Shown here one piece after another: positions 53,239-62,419 of a stretch of DNA of 64,000 nucleotides. The stretch is from assembly GCF_002355335.1 (NCBI RefSeq), contig NZ_AP014946.1, positions 3,797,501 to 3,861,500 on the forward strand. Reading direction: 5' to 3'. The DNA comes from Variibacter gotjawalensis. Lineage in GTDB: Bacteria; Pseudomonadota; Alphaproteobacteria; Rhizobiales; Xanthobacteraceae. Numbering within the stretch: position 1 is the first letter of the stretch; the number at the start of each line of letters is the position of its first letter. A program made the translations under genes and the position numbers. The notes under the pieces were generated by a model. That model was not told the origin of the DNA, made no database searches, and saw only the letters and a program-made list of their open reading frames with translations.

Positions 53239-53670
53239 ATGCGCGCGACCGCCCCCCTCCTTCTCGCCGCCACTCTCTGCGTCATCGGCTGGTCGATCGA
53301 AAGCGCCGCCGCGCAGGAAATGCAGCCCGGCCGCTGGCGTTTTACCCAGCAGACTCAAGGCAACGGCAAGGCGCGCGCGAAAGCGACGACCCGCTGCGTC
53401 AGCCCGGCGCAAGCCAAGAACCCGGGTCAGTACTTCGCTCCGTCAGGCCGCGGCTGCGCACTCACCAGCAATACGGCTTGGGTCGGCCGGCTGTCGTCGA
53501 GCCTGCGCTGCCAGCAGGGCGACGTGACCACCGACGTCTCGTCGACGGTGACAATAAATTCTCCGACGCAGATGAGCGTCTCGACCACGATGACCATGCG
53601 CTCGCCGAAGGGCTCCGGAACCGTGACCATGGTCGGCTCAGGCGTCCGCGTCGGCAACTGCCGCGGTTAA
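53239..53670 (+). CDS. Exported DUF3617-family protein
   Basis: 143-residue protein with signal peptide (MRATAPLLLAATLCVIGWSIESAAAQ). MQPGRWRFTQQTQGNG, RCVSPAQAKNPGQYF and a cysteine pair pattern are typical for DUF3617, a periplasmic family of unknown function. Start at ATG 53239. Its stop overlaps the convergent GNAT gene. Confidence 0.72.
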   Translation: MRATAPLLLAATLCVIGWSIESAAAQEMQPGRWRFTQQTQGNGKARAKATTRCVSPAQAKNPGQYFAPSGRGCALTSNTAWVGRLSSSLRCQQGDVTTDVSSTVTINSPTQMSVSTTMTMRSPKGSGTVTMVGSGVRVGNCRG

Positions 53671-53933
53671 CTCAATAAGTCCGCGTAGTCCGGATGCTCC
53701 GCGATATAGCGGGCGACGAACGGGCAACGCGGGACGACCTTCATTCCCTTGGCGCGGATATCGTCGAGCACGCCGGCAACGAGCTGGCCGCCGATGCCTT
53801 TTCCGCGCAGCGCGTAAGGCACTTCCGTATGCGTGATGGCGCGCACGTTGCCGCTATCGCGATAGACCGCGATGGCGATCTCGCGCTCCAGCGGCAGCTC
53901 GTACCGCGACCGCTCCGGATGATCGACAACCAT
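53667..53933 (-). CDS. Small GNAT N-acetyltransferase (YjdJ/NATD1 type)
   Basis: 88-residue single-domain acetyltransferase. MVVDHPERSRYELPLEREIAIAVYRD opens the family; the acetyl-CoA loop is ALRGKGIGGQLVAGVLDDIRAKG, and CPFVARYIAEHPDYADLL is the conserved end. The substrate of this family is unknown. The ATG at 53933 fits the family length; a longer frame upstream overlaps the lyase gene's leader and is not coding. Confidence 0.85.
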   Translation of the reverse strand: MVVDHPERSRYELPLEREIAIAVYRDSGNVRAITHTEVPYALRGKGIGGQLVAGVLDDIRAKGMKVVPRCPFVARYIAEHPDYADLLS

Positions 53934-54014
53934 CGCCTTCTCCGTCCAAGTTGACCGCAGCCGCGTTAAGCCGCACGCTTCGGACAACGCCATTCGGCGC
54001 GACCCGAGAACCTC

Positions 54015-55364
54015 ATGCCAGCGACAACACTCGATTCGCAGATATTCAGCGATCTCTTCACCACAAGCGAGATGCGCGCGATTTTTTCCGACGAGACGCG
54101 CGTCGCGTTTTATTTGGAGATCGAGGCAGCGCTCGCCCGCGCCGAAGCTGGACTCGGCGTCATCCCGCAAGACGCCGCGCGCGAGATCGTCGCAAAATGT
54201 CGCATCGAGACGATCGACCTAGCTAAACTCAAAGAACAAACCGATCGCGCCGGCTCGCCGATCATCGGCCTTGTCGCGCAGATCGTCGCGGCCTGCGCGG
54301 ACGGACACGGCGAGTGGGCGCATTGGGGCGCGACGACGCAGGACATCACAGACACCGCGACCGTCATGCAGATCCGCGATGCGTTGGCACTCGTCGAACG
54401 CGACATCGACGCCATCGCGGCCGCGCTGAAGGCGCTCGCCGTCAAGCACCGCGATCTCCCGATGGCGGGCCGTAGCAAACTGCAGCAGGCCGTGCCAATC
54501 ACCTTCGGCTACAAATGCGCGACGTATCTCGCCGCGATGCAGCGTCATCGCGAACGCCTGCGTGAATTCAAAGCCCGCGTTCTCGTGGGCGAATTCGGCG
54601 GCGCCGTCGGAACGCTGGCATCGCTGGGCAAGGACGGTCTCAAGGTTCAAGCCGCGCTGATGAAAGAGCTAAAGCTCGGCGAACCTGACATCACGTGGCA
54701 CACGTTGCGCGACCGGTTCGGTGAAGTCGGCGCGTTCCTCGCCCTCCTCACCGCGACCTGCGCGAAGATCGCGACCGACGTGAAGCTCCTCATGCAGACC
54801 GAGGTCGGCGAAGTGCGCGAAGGTTTCGCCGCAGGCCGCGGCACCTCGAGCACGATGCCGCAAAAGCGCAACCCGGTCTCGAGCCCGCTCATCCACACCG
54901 GCGCATCGCTCGTCCGCCACAACGCGAATGCGCTGCTCGAAGCCGCCGTCGGCGATCACGAACGTATGACGGGACCGTGGGAGATCGAGTGGATCGCGAT
55001 CCCGGAAATCTTCCTGCTGACGTCCGGCGTTCTGCGCCACACGCGTGAACTCACCGAAGGTCTCGAAGTCGATGCCGTGCAGATGCTTCGCAACCTCGCG
55101 CTGACCAAAGGCCTTATCGTCTCGGAAGCCGTCATGATGGGCCTCGGCCCGCATCTCGGCCGCCAGCATGCGCATCATCTCGTCGCGGACATCTGCCGCG
55201 AAGTCGTCCGCAGCGGCGTGCCGCTGATTGAACTCCTCACGTCGAACAAGGAGATCGCGAAAGTGATGTCGCGCGCCGAACTCGAAAAGCTGGTCGATCC
55301 CGCCAACTACGTCGGCGTCGCCGGCGAAATGGTCGACCGCGTCGTGGCGAAAGAGAAACCATAA
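54015..55364 (+). CDS. Fumarase/aspartase-superfamily lyase (PurB/PcaB-like)
   Basis: 449-residue lyase. Superfamily elements: EWAHWGATTQDITDTATV (conserved region 1), SKLQQAVPITFGYKCATYL, and the signature GRGTSSTMPQKRNPVSS. The ADSL_C-type C-terminal domain (LTKGLIVSEAVMMGLGPHLGRQHAHHLV) is present, as in adenylosuccinate lyase and carboxymuconate cycloisomerase. With 449 residues it could be either, and the context (FMN hydroxy-acid oxidase and LIV-type importer on the other strand) favours a catabolic rather than purine role. Homotetramer expected from the family. Confidence 0.8.
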   Translation: MPATTLDSQIFSDLFTTSEMRAIFSDETRVAFYLEIEAALARAEAGLGVIPQDAAREIVAKCRIETIDLAKLKEQTDRAGSPIIGLVAQIVAACADGHGEWAHWGATTQDITDTATVMQIRDALALVERDIDAIAAALKALAVKHRDLPMAGRSKLQQAVPITFGYKCATYLAAMQRHRERLREFKARVLVGEFGGAVGTLASLGKDGLKVQAALMKELKLGEPDITWHTLRDRFGEVGAFLALLTATCAKIATDVKLLMQTEVGEVREGFAAGRGTSSTMPQKRNPVSSPLIHTGASLVRHNANALLEAAVGDHERMTGPWEIEWIAIPEIFLLTSGVLRHTRELTEGLEVDAVQMLRNLALTKGLIVSEAVMMGLGPHLGRQHAHHLVADICREVVRSGVPLIELLTSNKEIAKVMSRAELEKLVDPANYVGVAGEMVDRVVAKEKP

Positions 55365-55371
55365 ATCTCGG

Positions 55372-55463
55372 CCGTCATGGCCCGGCTTGTCCGGGCCATC
55401 CACGTCTTGCCTCATCTCCACAACAGAAGATGTGGATGGCCCGCATGAAGCGGGCCATGACGG
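55372..55463. repeat. Intergenic inverted repeat, GTCATGGCCCG family
   Basis: CCGTCATGGCCCG at 55372 is mirrored by CGGGCCATGACGG ending at 55463, with inner stems (GTCCGGGCCATCCAC / GTGGATGGCCCGC). The same kind of sequence recurs at 61773-61800, so it is a dispersed element. Lies between convergent lyase and oxidase genes; might act as bidirectional transcript end. Confidence 0.75.
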
Positions 55464-55511
55464 AGACTGAGGATTGAGCCAAGGAGGATGAGGGCAGAGA
55501 CAGCCAGATTC

Positions 55512-56651
55512 TCAATACCGATACGGCGTGACGTCGAGCAGCGGGAATGCGCTGAGCACGTGCGGGTCGGTGACCGGCGGCGCACTCGTCAGATAGCTGT
55601 CGTCGAGCTCCGCAAACGTATTCACGCCGAGCAAGCCGAGCGAGCGCTGAATTTCATCCTCGAACAATTCGAGCATGCGATGCATCGCCGGAATGCCGCC
55701 AGCCGACAGCGCGTAGCACTGCATGCGGCCGAGCCCGACGATATCGGCACCCGCCGCGATGCCCTTCACGACATCGGTTCCGCGATTGAACGACCCATCC
55801 ACCATCAGTTTCGCGCGGCCCTTCACGGCCTTCGCAACTTCGCGCAGCACCTGGAACGAGCCGAGGCCGTGATCGAGCTGGCGACCGCCATGGTTGGAAA
55901 TGTAAATCCAGTCGACGCCGTGCTCGACGGCGATCTCGGCATCTTCCGCCGTCGCGATCCCCTTGAGGATCAGCGGAATGTCGAAGTTGTCCTTGATGCG
56001 CTTCACGCTGCTCCAATCGAGCCCCGCCTGAAAGCTCTGCCCGCCCTGCGTGACGCTGCGGCGACCTGACGTGACGTGACGCTTGGCGAGATCGCGCTCG
56101 CGGCGGCTGTAATGCGCGGTGTCGACCGTGAGGCAGAAAGCCTTGTAGCCATTGTTGATCGCGCGTTTGACGTGATCATCGGTCCAGCCCGCATCGCCGC
56201 GAACGTAAAGTTGATAAATGCGCATCGCATCCGGCGCAGCGTTGGCAACTTCTTCCATGCCGGGCTGACAGACGGACGAGAGCATGTGCGCGATGCCGAA
56301 TTCTCCGGCAGCGCGTGCGGACGTCGCGCCGCCGCCTTCGGCAAACTGCTCGAGCGAGCCGACCGGCGCCAGCATCAGCGGCAAGCGCAGCTTTTTGCCG
56401 AGCAACGTCGTGCTGCAGTCAACCTTGCTGACATCGCGCAGCACGCGCGGACGGAACGCCGTCGTGTCGAGCGCCATGCGGTTACGCTTCAGCGTCGTCT
56501 CGCTCTCGGTGCCGCCGACGATGTAATCCCAATCGTTCTGATTCAGATTCTGCCGCGCCTTCGCGATGATCTCGTGAAGATTCTGAAACGGATGCGCGGC
56601 GCTGGCAGAGCGCGGATCGGCGGTCGAAGTGTCTGAAGGTTTGTCCGTCAT
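55512..56651 (-). CDS. FMN-dependent alpha-hydroxy-acid oxidase (LldD/glycolate-oxidase family)
   Basis: 379-residue flavoenzyme. N-terminal NLHEIIAKARQNLNQNDWDYIVGGTESETTLKRN, substrate-arginine and catalytic-histidine motif YISNHGGRQLDHG, FMN phosphate site MVDGSFNRGTDVVKGIAAGADIVGLGR. These enzymes oxidise L-lactate, glycolate or mandelate to 2-oxo acids. Last gene of the minus-strand Liv importer run (77 bases behind livF), so the imported compound may be a hydroxy acid or be converted to one (inference). ATG at 56651. Confidence 0.88.
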   Translation of the reverse strand: MTDKPSDTSTADPRSASAAHPFQNLHEIIAKARQNLNQNDWDYIVGGTESETTLKRNRMALDTTAFRPRVLRDVSKVDCSTTLLGKKLRLPLMLAPVGSLEQFAEGGGATSARAAGEFGIAHMLSSVCQPGMEEVANAAPDAMRIYQLYVRGDAGWTDDHVKRAINNGYKAFCLTVDTAHYSRRERDLAKRHVTSGRRSVTQGGQSFQAGLDWSSVKRIKDNFDIPLILKGIATAEDAEIAVEHGVDWIYISNHGGRQLDHGLGSFQVLREVAKAVKGRAKLMVDGSFNRGTDVVKGIAAGADIVGLGRMQCYALSAGGIPAMHRMLELFEDEIQRSLGLLGVNTFAELDDSYLTSAPPVTDPHVLSAFPLLDVTPYRY

Positions 56652-56728
56652 GATCTCATTCTTTCGATAGTCGCCGACCTTGTCGCGCTCACGGCACACG
56701 AATGTCAACGTCGCGCGTCTCTCCAAGA

Positions 56729-57403
56729 TCACGCATGCGCGAGCACGGCGCCTTCCGGCTGCATCTCGCCGCGCTCGATGACGAGCGTGCGATCGGCAAA
56801 CTGCGTCAGCAATTCCGGGTTGGATTCCGTGATCACCAGCGTGATCGTCGGGTCTGTATCGCGCAGGCGGCGGAGCGCCTCGGCGTAACGGTTCGCCAAC
56901 ACCGGTGCGAGACCTTGGAAGGGTTCGTCGAGCAGAACAAGCTTCGTGCCGAGCATCAGCGCGCGGCCGAGCGCGACCATCTTACCCTGCCCGCCCGACA
57001 CCGAACCGGCCGGACGCGGACCAAGTTCTTTCAGCTCCGGCAGAATGCTGTAGGCGCGGTCGAGCCGTCGCGCGATCTCGGCTTCGCCGAGCTTCGCGAC
57101 CCGGCCCGGCAGCGCGACATTTTCCGCCACTGTGAAGGCCGAAAACAAACGCCGATCCTCCGGCGCATAGCCGATGCCGAGCAGCGGCCGCTTGTGCGGC
57201 GCGACCTCCATGAGGTCCTTGCCTTCAAAAGCGATGCCTCCGGTCGCCTGTGTAAAACCCATCACGGTGCGCAGCGTCGTCGTTTTGCCCGCGCCATTGC
57301 GGCCGATGAGCGCGATCGTCTCGCCCGCATTCAGCGTGAAGTTGATCGCCCGCAGGATCGGGATCTTGGCGATCGAGACATCGACGTTTTCGAAGCGCAA
57401 CAT
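56729..57403 (-). CDS. livF: Branched-chain amino-acid-type ABC transporter ATP-binding protein LivF
   Basis: 224-residue ATPase. Walker A GRNGAGKTT, signature SGGQGKMVALGRALM, Walker B LVLLDEPF, followed by the short LivF-specific C-terminus. One base separates its ATG from the livG stop. LivF pairs with LivG to energise uptake; the cargo may be leucine-type amino acids, amides or aromatic compounds. Confidence 0.9.
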   Translation of the reverse strand: MLRFENVDVSIAKIPILRAINFTLNAGETIALIGRNGAGKTTTLRTVMGFTQATGGIAFEGKDLMEVAPHKRPLLGIGYAPEDRRLFSAFTVAENVALPGRVAKLGEAEIARRLDRAYSILPELKELGPRPAGSVSGGQGKMVALGRALMLGTKLVLLDEPFQGLAPVLANRYAEALRRLRDTDPTITLVITESNPELLTQFADRTLVIERGEMQPEGAVLAHA

Positions 57404-57404
57404 G

Positions 57405-58148
57405 TTATCGCCCCGTCACGGTGCGGATCACATCCGCGTCTTTGAGAACTTCGGCGGTCGGGCCGATCTTCTGAATGCGCCCGCCGCTCCACACGGCGAC
57501 ACGATCAGCGAAGCGCGTGACGACATCCATGTCGTGCTCGACAAAGACCGACGTCACTTTCTGTTCGGCGAGCGCCGCCGCGAGGACGTCCATGATCTGA
57601 AACTTCTCGGCCGACGCGACGCCGGACGTCGGCTCGTCCATCAGCAGAAGGCGCGGTTTGAGCGCCAGCGCGACCGCGATGTCGACGAGCTTGCGAAAAC
57701 CTTCCGGCAACTCCGCCGCGCGGCGGTTCTGCGCATGCGCGCAGCCGACGAGCTCCAGCAGCTTCACCATTTCGCCGCGCTCCGGAATGCCGGCGAGTGG
57801 CGACAGCGGCGCCCATCTGCGTTCGCGCGACGCCGCCGCGATCAGCATGCATTCGATCACCGAATGTTCGGCGAAGAGCTGGGGGATCTGAAACGCGCGC
57901 GCTATGCCGAGCCGCGTGATCTCGCGCGGCGGCTGCGCCGTGATCTCGTGCCCCTCGAACGAAACGGTGCCGCCTTGCGGCCTAAGATACCCCGTGCAGA
58001 TATTGAGGAACGTCGTCTTGCCGGCGCCGTTCGGTCCGATGATCGCGAGGCGCTCGCCGCGCATGATGTCGAGGTCGATGCCGTCGGCCGCAACGACGCC
58101 GCCGAACCGGATTTGCAAACCTCTCGCTTGCAGCAGGACTTCGGACAT
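57405..58148 (-). CDS. livG: Branched-chain amino-acid-type ABC transporter ATP-binding protein LivG
   Basis: 247-residue ATPase with Walker A GPNGAGKTTFLNICTGYL, and the LivG-type tail (VWSGGRIQKIGPTAEVLKD). The signature region reads PEGFRKLVDIAVALALKP instead of the usual LSGGQ: the classical serine-glycine-glycine is missing (ELPEGFRK). Walker B LLLMDEPTSGV and the switch histidine in VFVEHDMDVV are normal. The start overlaps the livM stop by one base. A weak signature may be tolerated if the partner LivF supplies a full one. Confidence 0.88.
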   Translation of the reverse strand: MSEVLLQARGLQIRFGGVVAADGIDLDIMRGERLAIIGPNGAGKTTFLNICTGYLRPQGGTVSFEGHEITAQPPREITRLGIARAFQIPQLFAEHSVIECMLIAAASRERRWAPLSPLAGIPERGEMVKLLELVGCAHAQNRRAAELPEGFRKLVDIAVALALKPRLLLMDEPTSGVASAEKFQIMDVLAAALAEQKVTSVFVEHDMDVVTRFADRVAVWSGGRIQKIGPTAEVLKDADVIRTVTGR

Positions 58149-59089
58149 CAGCTATCCTTTGCCTGCTGGGCGCGCCGGAACAGCCCGACGAGGCCGTTCG
58201 GTGCGAAGAGAATGATGACGATCAGCACGACACCGAGGATGAGCTGCCACGTATTCTCGAGATACGCCGACGCGTAGACGCGCACAAGTTCGAACACCGC
58301 CGCGCCCGCAAACGCTCCGAGCGCATGGCCTGAGCCGCCGAGGATCGCGATGAAGACGAACTCGCCGGATTTCGTCCAGAAGGCAAATTCCGGCGTCGCG
58401 ATCTGCTGTGCTACTGCGACCAGCACACCGCCGATGCCGCCGAGGACGGCCGAGACGACATAGCCGAACAGCAGCACACGCTGCGGCGACACACCGAGAT
58501 ATTCGAGCCGCGTTTCGTTCGATTTGATCGCGCGAAGCATGTTGCCGAGCGGCGAGTCGAGATACCGCTGCACCAAAATCGTCGCGACGAAGGCCAGGAA
58601 CAGCGTCATGTAGAACAGGACGAGTTCGGAATTCTGCGGCGAGAACGTCTGACCGAGCAGCGTCGGCCGCGCGACGCGAATGCCGTCCGCGCCGTTGGTG
58701 TAATGGAACATCTTTTCCAAGAGCGACCACAGCACCATCGAAAAGGCGAGATTGAGCATCCCGAAGAAGATCTCGCGGTAGCGTACGACGAACAAGCCGA
58801 CGACGAGGCCGAAGATTCCCGACAGCAGCGTCCCAAGCACGAGAAACGACAGCAGCTCGCCACTGCCCATCCAGCGGCCGAGGAACGCCGCCGCGTAAGC
58901 GCCGACGCCGAAGAACATCGCGTGGCCGAACGAGACTTGGCCTGCCTGCAGCAACACGACGATGCCGAGCACCGCGATGCCCTTGGCGAGGATGAGCGTC
59001 AGCAGCGTCGTCGAATTTGGGGCGACGAACTGAACCGCCGCCGCAGCGGCGGCAAGCCCCAGCATGAGAATGAGCGAAGACCCGCGCAT
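58148..59089 (-). CDS. livM: Branched-chain amino-acid-type ABC transporter permease LivM
   Basis: 313-residue polytopic permease; about eight hydrophobic segments. LLQAGQVSFGHAMFFGVGAYAAAFLG and RAIKSNETRLEYLGVSPQRVLLFGYVVSAVLGGIGG are standard LivM elements. One-base overlaps join it to livH upstream and livG downstream. Confidence 0.92.
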   Translation of the reverse strand: MRGSSLILMLGLAAAAAAVQFVAPNSTTLLTLILAKGIAVLGIVVLLQAGQVSFGHAMFFGVGAYAAAFLGRWMGSGELLSFLVLGTLLSGIFGLVVGLFVVRYREIFFGMLNLAFSMVLWSLLEKMFHYTNGADGIRVARPTLLGQTFSPQNSELVLFYMTLFLAFVATILVQRYLDSPLGNMLRAIKSNETRLEYLGVSPQRVLLFGYVVSAVLGGIGGVLVAVAQQIATPEFAFWTKSGEFVFIAILGGSGHALGAFAGAAVFELVRVYASAYLENTWQLILGVVLIVIILFAPNGLVGLFRRAQQAKDS

Positions 59090-59988
59090 CAGATCTTCCT
59101 CACGCGATTGACGCCGAACAGGCCTTGCGGCCGGATCAGCAGCACCAGAACCATGATGAGATACGGCACCAGCACTTCGAACTCAGGATACGTATAAATC
59201 GCAAACGCGCGCGCGAGGCCGATCATCAGTGCCGCGACGGCGGTGCCTTCGATCTGGCCGAGGCCGGCCGTCGCCGCCACCGCGAAAGAGAGCACGATCA
59301 TCTCGGTGCCCATGCCGGGCAGCAACGATGTCGTCGGCGACGCCAGCGCGCCGCCGAGTGCCGCCAGCGATGCGCCGACGATGAACGTGATGAGGAACAC
59401 GCGCTTCGCGTCGATGCCGATTGCCGTCGCGGCTTCACGATCTTCCGTCACGGCGAGGATCACGGCGCCCGAGAGCGTATACCGCAGGAAGTAACGCAGG
59501 CCCGCTAGCGCCAGCAGCGCGACAGCCGGCAACAGGATCACTTGATACGACGTGTAATTCACGCCGAAGATTTCGACATTCGGCAACAGCGTCAGCGGCA
59601 CCGCCATCGAGATCGGCTGCACGCCCCAGATCAAACGCTGCACGTTGTCCATGATCATGAACACCGCGAACGTGATGAGAAGCTGCAGCACTTCCTCACG
59701 GCCATAGACGGGCCGCAGCAGGAAATACTCCATCGCGCCGCCGATCAGCACGCCGACGAGGATCGAGGCGACGATGAGCGCCGGATAGGTCAGCCACGGC
59801 GAGATACCACTCACCGCGAGCGCGAGGCTCGCCGCGACATAAGCTCCGTAAGCATAAAGGGAACCATGCGCGACGTTGACGATCCGCAGCACGCCGAAGA
59901 TCAAACTGAGGCCGACCGAGACAAGGAACACCAGCGCCGCATAAGCGACACCGTCCATCGCGGCCAATATGATGATTGTGGAATCCAT
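59089..59988 (-). CDS. livH: Branched-chain amino-acid-type ABC transporter permease LivH
   Basis: 299-residue permease from ATG 59988 (MDSTIIILAAMDGVAYAALVF). Family blocks: LSLIFGVLRIVNVAHGSLYAYGAYVA, AVTEDREAATAIGIDAKRVFLITFIVGASLAALGG. A 23-residue in-frame extension upstream lacks a ribosome site. Separated from the binding-protein gene by 212 bases that hold a repeat. Confidence 0.92.
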   Translation of the reverse strand: MDSTIIILAAMDGVAYAALVFLVSVGLSLIFGVLRIVNVAHGSLYAYGAYVAASLALAVSGISPWLTYPALIVASILVGVLIGGAMEYFLLRPVYGREEVLQLLITFAVFMIMDNVQRLIWGVQPISMAVPLTLLPNVEIFGVNYTSYQVILLPAVALLALAGLRYFLRYTLSGAVILAVTEDREAATAIGIDAKRVFLITFIVGASLAALGGALASPTTSLLPGMGTEMIVLSFAVAATAGLGQIEGTAVAALMIGLARAFAIYTYPEFEVLVPYLIMVLVLLIRPQGLFGVNRVRKI

Positions 59989-60028
59989 TCCCGAAATTCG
60001 ACTTTCTGAGAGGACGTATCGTTCGGAT

Positions 60029-60189
60029 GTCATCCCGGACGGCGTTAGACTGCGCAAAGCGCAGCGAAGCCGATCCGGGATCCATGTTTCCCTGCGTCAA
60101 CGACGATGAACACCGGGGTACTTGGGTCCCGGCTCGCACGTCTTGCGGTGCTCGCAAGAGCGAGCCGCAATCCGCTTGGCCGGGATGAC
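60029..60189. repeat. Intergenic inverted repeat, GTCATCCCGG family
   Basis: GTCATCCCGG (60029-60038) is mirrored by CCGGGATGAC (60180-60189); inner segments carry GATCCGGGATCCATG and GTCCCGGCTCGC. Same termini as the repeat at 26222-26362. It lies inside the importer operon between the receptor and livH genes, where it may set the higher level of receptor mRNA. Confidence 0.75.
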
Positions 60190-60200
60190 AGCCGCGATGT

Positions 60201-61505
60201 TTATTGACCGTGTTTGTAGGTCTTCGCTTCCATCTTCACGAAGTCGGGCTTCAGCGTCTTCACCCAATCGATCGTCTTCTGGCCGGCCGGCGTCGCGACT
60301 TTCTCGGCGTCGAACACCATGATGTTGTCGAGCACCTTGAAATCGTATTCCGGCACTTGCTTCGTCGTGCCGACGATCTGTGCCTCGAGGCCCTGGCCGT
60401 CTTCTTCGCGGATTTTGATCGGGCGGCCGAAATCCTTGAACTCAAGACCCGACATCGCGTCGACGACCTGCTCGCGCGACGGCCAGTTGCCGTTGTTCGC
60501 CTTGATTGCCTTGTCGTAAGCGGCCTTGAGCGCCGTGAAGGCTTGGCTCATGTGGAACGCCGGATATATCGGAAATGCGCCGGTCTTGTCCTTGAACGCC
60601 TGCACGTAAGCTTTGAACGAAGGCTCGTTCTTGAATTCCGGGTGCAGGAAATAGTGGTCGCCGCGGGCACCGACGATCACGCCTTCCGGCAGATCCTTGC
60701 CGAGACGCTGGATCGACGACTCGCCGATCGCGAGCACGAATGTCGACTGCTTGAGCAATCCGCGCTGACCCGACTGGCGCACGAAGGTGTCGAGATCACC
60801 TCCCCACGACGTCGTGATCACGACGTCGGGACGCAGCGCGAGCAGACGCGAGACTTCGGTCGAATAATCCGGCGCGCCGAACTTCGGGAAGAACTCCGCG
60901 ACCCACTTTGCGTCAGGCTTCAGAACTTTGAGCGCATTCGAAATGATGTCGTGGCTCTCGCGGCCCCACGCATAGTCTTGCGCGACGAACGCGACGGTCT
61001 TGAAGTCCGGCTTCACCTTCAGGAGATACGTGATGACGGCCATCATCTCGGCCGCGCCGTTCGCCTGCGTGCGGAAATTGTAGCGGTGCTTCTTGTTTTC
61101 GAGGATCGAGTAAGCGCCGCAGTCCCACATGAAGTTCATGATTTTGAGATCTTCGGCGAGCGGAACGAGCTGCGTGCAGCTGCCGCTCGAAATCGACGCG
61201 AAGGTCACGTCAACTTTCTCGTCCGTCACCAGACGGCGATAGTTCGACACCAGCGCTTCCCCGCCCGCGCCTTCGTCGATGAAGGAGAGCTTCACCGGCA
61301 CGCCGCCGATGCCGCCCTTCTTGTTGAGCTCTTCGGCGAGCAATTCGGCTGCCGCCTTCGCGGGCACGCCGAACACGGACGCCGGTCCGGACAGGAATGT
61401 CGTGATGCCGATTTTCAGTTCGGCCGGCTTCTGCTGCGCAGATGCCGCGCCGGTGACGGCGAGGGACAATCCCACGGCCGCGATCAAACTCCGCACGAAG
61501 CTCAT
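60201..61505 (-). CDS. ABC transporter substrate-binding protein, LIV/amide type
   Basis: 434-residue periplasmic receptor (Peripla_BP_6). Signal peptide MSFVRSLIAAVGLSLAVTGAASA; ELKIGITTFLSGPASVFGVPAKAAAELLAEELNKKGGIGG is the family opening. Cysteines (GSCTQ, WDCGA) sit in the first lobe. First gene of the minus-strand operon receptor-livH-livM-livG-livF-oxidase. Ligand not predictable. Confidence 0.92.
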   Translation of the reverse strand: MSFVRSLIAAVGLSLAVTGAASAQQKPAELKIGITTFLSGPASVFGVPAKAAAELLAEELNKKGGIGGVPVKLSFIDEGAGGEALVSNYRRLVTDEKVDVTFASISSGSCTQLVPLAEDLKIMNFMWDCGAYSILENKKHRYNFRTQANGAAEMMAVITYLLKVKPDFKTVAFVAQDYAWGRESHDIISNALKVLKPDAKWVAEFFPKFGAPDYSTEVSRLLALRPDVVITTSWGGDLDTFVRQSGQRGLLKQSTFVLAIGESSIQRLGKDLPEGVIVGARGDHYFLHPEFKNEPSFKAYVQAFKDKTGAFPIYPAFHMSQAFTALKAAYDKAIKANNGNWPSREQVVDAMSGLEFKDFGRPIKIREEDGQGLEAQIVGTTKQVPEYDFKVLDNIMVFDAEKVATPAGQKTIDWVKTLKPDFVKMEAKTYKHGQ

Positions 61506-61629
61506 TGTCGTTCTTCTCCCTAGGCGACTTATTATTTTGTGCGCCTAGATTGGCCGAGAGAACCCGCAAGATCAACAGTGGCGAAATGTCCGCCTGCCGG
61601 AAAACTCGTCATCGAAGCCACCGCATTTG

Positions 61630-61800
61630 TAGCCTGGATGAAGCGAGGCAGCGCGCTTCTCGCGCGCGCGCCGAACGAAATCCAGGGACGTGGACGGAAG
61701 TGCGGCTGTCGCTGTCCCGGATTTCGCGCGCGGCTTCGCCGCCCGCTTCATCCGGGCTACAAAGAGAAGACGTGGATGGCCCGGACAAGCCGGGCCATGA
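61630..61800. repeat. Composite intergenic repeat downstream of the YcgN-type gene
   Basis: The 315-base gap 61506-61820 has no gene. TAGCCTGGATGAAGCG (61630-61645) is mirrored, with one mismatch, by CGCTTCATCCGGGCTA (61744-61759). Directly after it a second element ATGGCCCGGACAAGCCGGGCCAT forms a strong hairpin and continues CATGACGG as in the 55372-55463 repeat. Two dispersed repeat families are thus joined here. Confidence 0.75.
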
Positions 61801-61820
61801 CGGAGAGTAAGGCGCGAGGA

Positions 61821-62375
61821 CTAGCCAGAAGCTTTCGAAAGTTTCTTGGCGACATGCGAACGCGCTGTCGGCCGCGTCGCGGCTCGCTTCGGCAACCTCA
61901 GCGGCCAGCCGACGATGCGGTCTTCCCACGTCGCGGTGTCGATCTCGTCTTCCGAGCCCGCGACTTTGCCGCGCACCGAGACGCCGGCTTGATGCACGGT
62001 CTCGGGATCGCCGGAGACGAGCGGATGCCACCAGTAAAGATCGCGTCCTTCGGCGACGAGACGATAGGCGCAGCTCGGCGGCAACCAGCCGATCTCGCCG
62101 ACCACATCCGGCGTCAGCCGCACGCAATCGGAGACGAGTTTGGTCCGGCCCGGATAATTCTTGCAGCGGCAACTCTGCGCGTCGAGCAGGCGGCAACCGA
62201 TATCCGTGAAATAGATATCTGGGTTCGGCGTTTCGCCGGAGACCACCGGCTCGTCATCGAGGTCTTCCTCGATCTTGACGAGGCAGCAGCGGCCACAGCC
62301 GTCGCACAGGCTTTCCCATTCGGCCTGCGACAGCTCGTGCAACGTCTTCGTGCGCCAAAAAGGTTCGTCCGCCAT
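61821..62375 (-). CDS. YcgN/YkgJ-family cysteine-cluster protein
   Basis: 184-residue protein with cysteines in [33 protein letters not shown] and DCVRLTP, the CxxCxxCC...C...CxC pattern of the UPF0260 (YcgN) family; probably binds zinc or an Fe-S cluster. Other blocks: [37 protein letters not shown]. Function unknown in all bacteria. The C-terminal basic tail ([19 protein letters not shown]) is unusual in length. Confidence 0.88.
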   Translation of the reverse strand: MADEPFWRTKTLHELSQAEWESLCDGCGRCCLVKIEEDLDDEPVVSGETPNPDIYFTDIGCRLLDAQSCRCKNYPGRTKLVSDCVRLTPDVVGEIGWLPPSCAYRLVAEGRDLYWWHPLVSGDPETVHQAGVSVRGKVAGSEDEIDTATWEDRIVGWPLRLPKRAATRPTARSHVAKKLSKASG

Positions 62376-62419
62376 GAGCGCTATCTAACGCTCATGGCGG
62401 CGTTATGCGAGCCGCAAAA

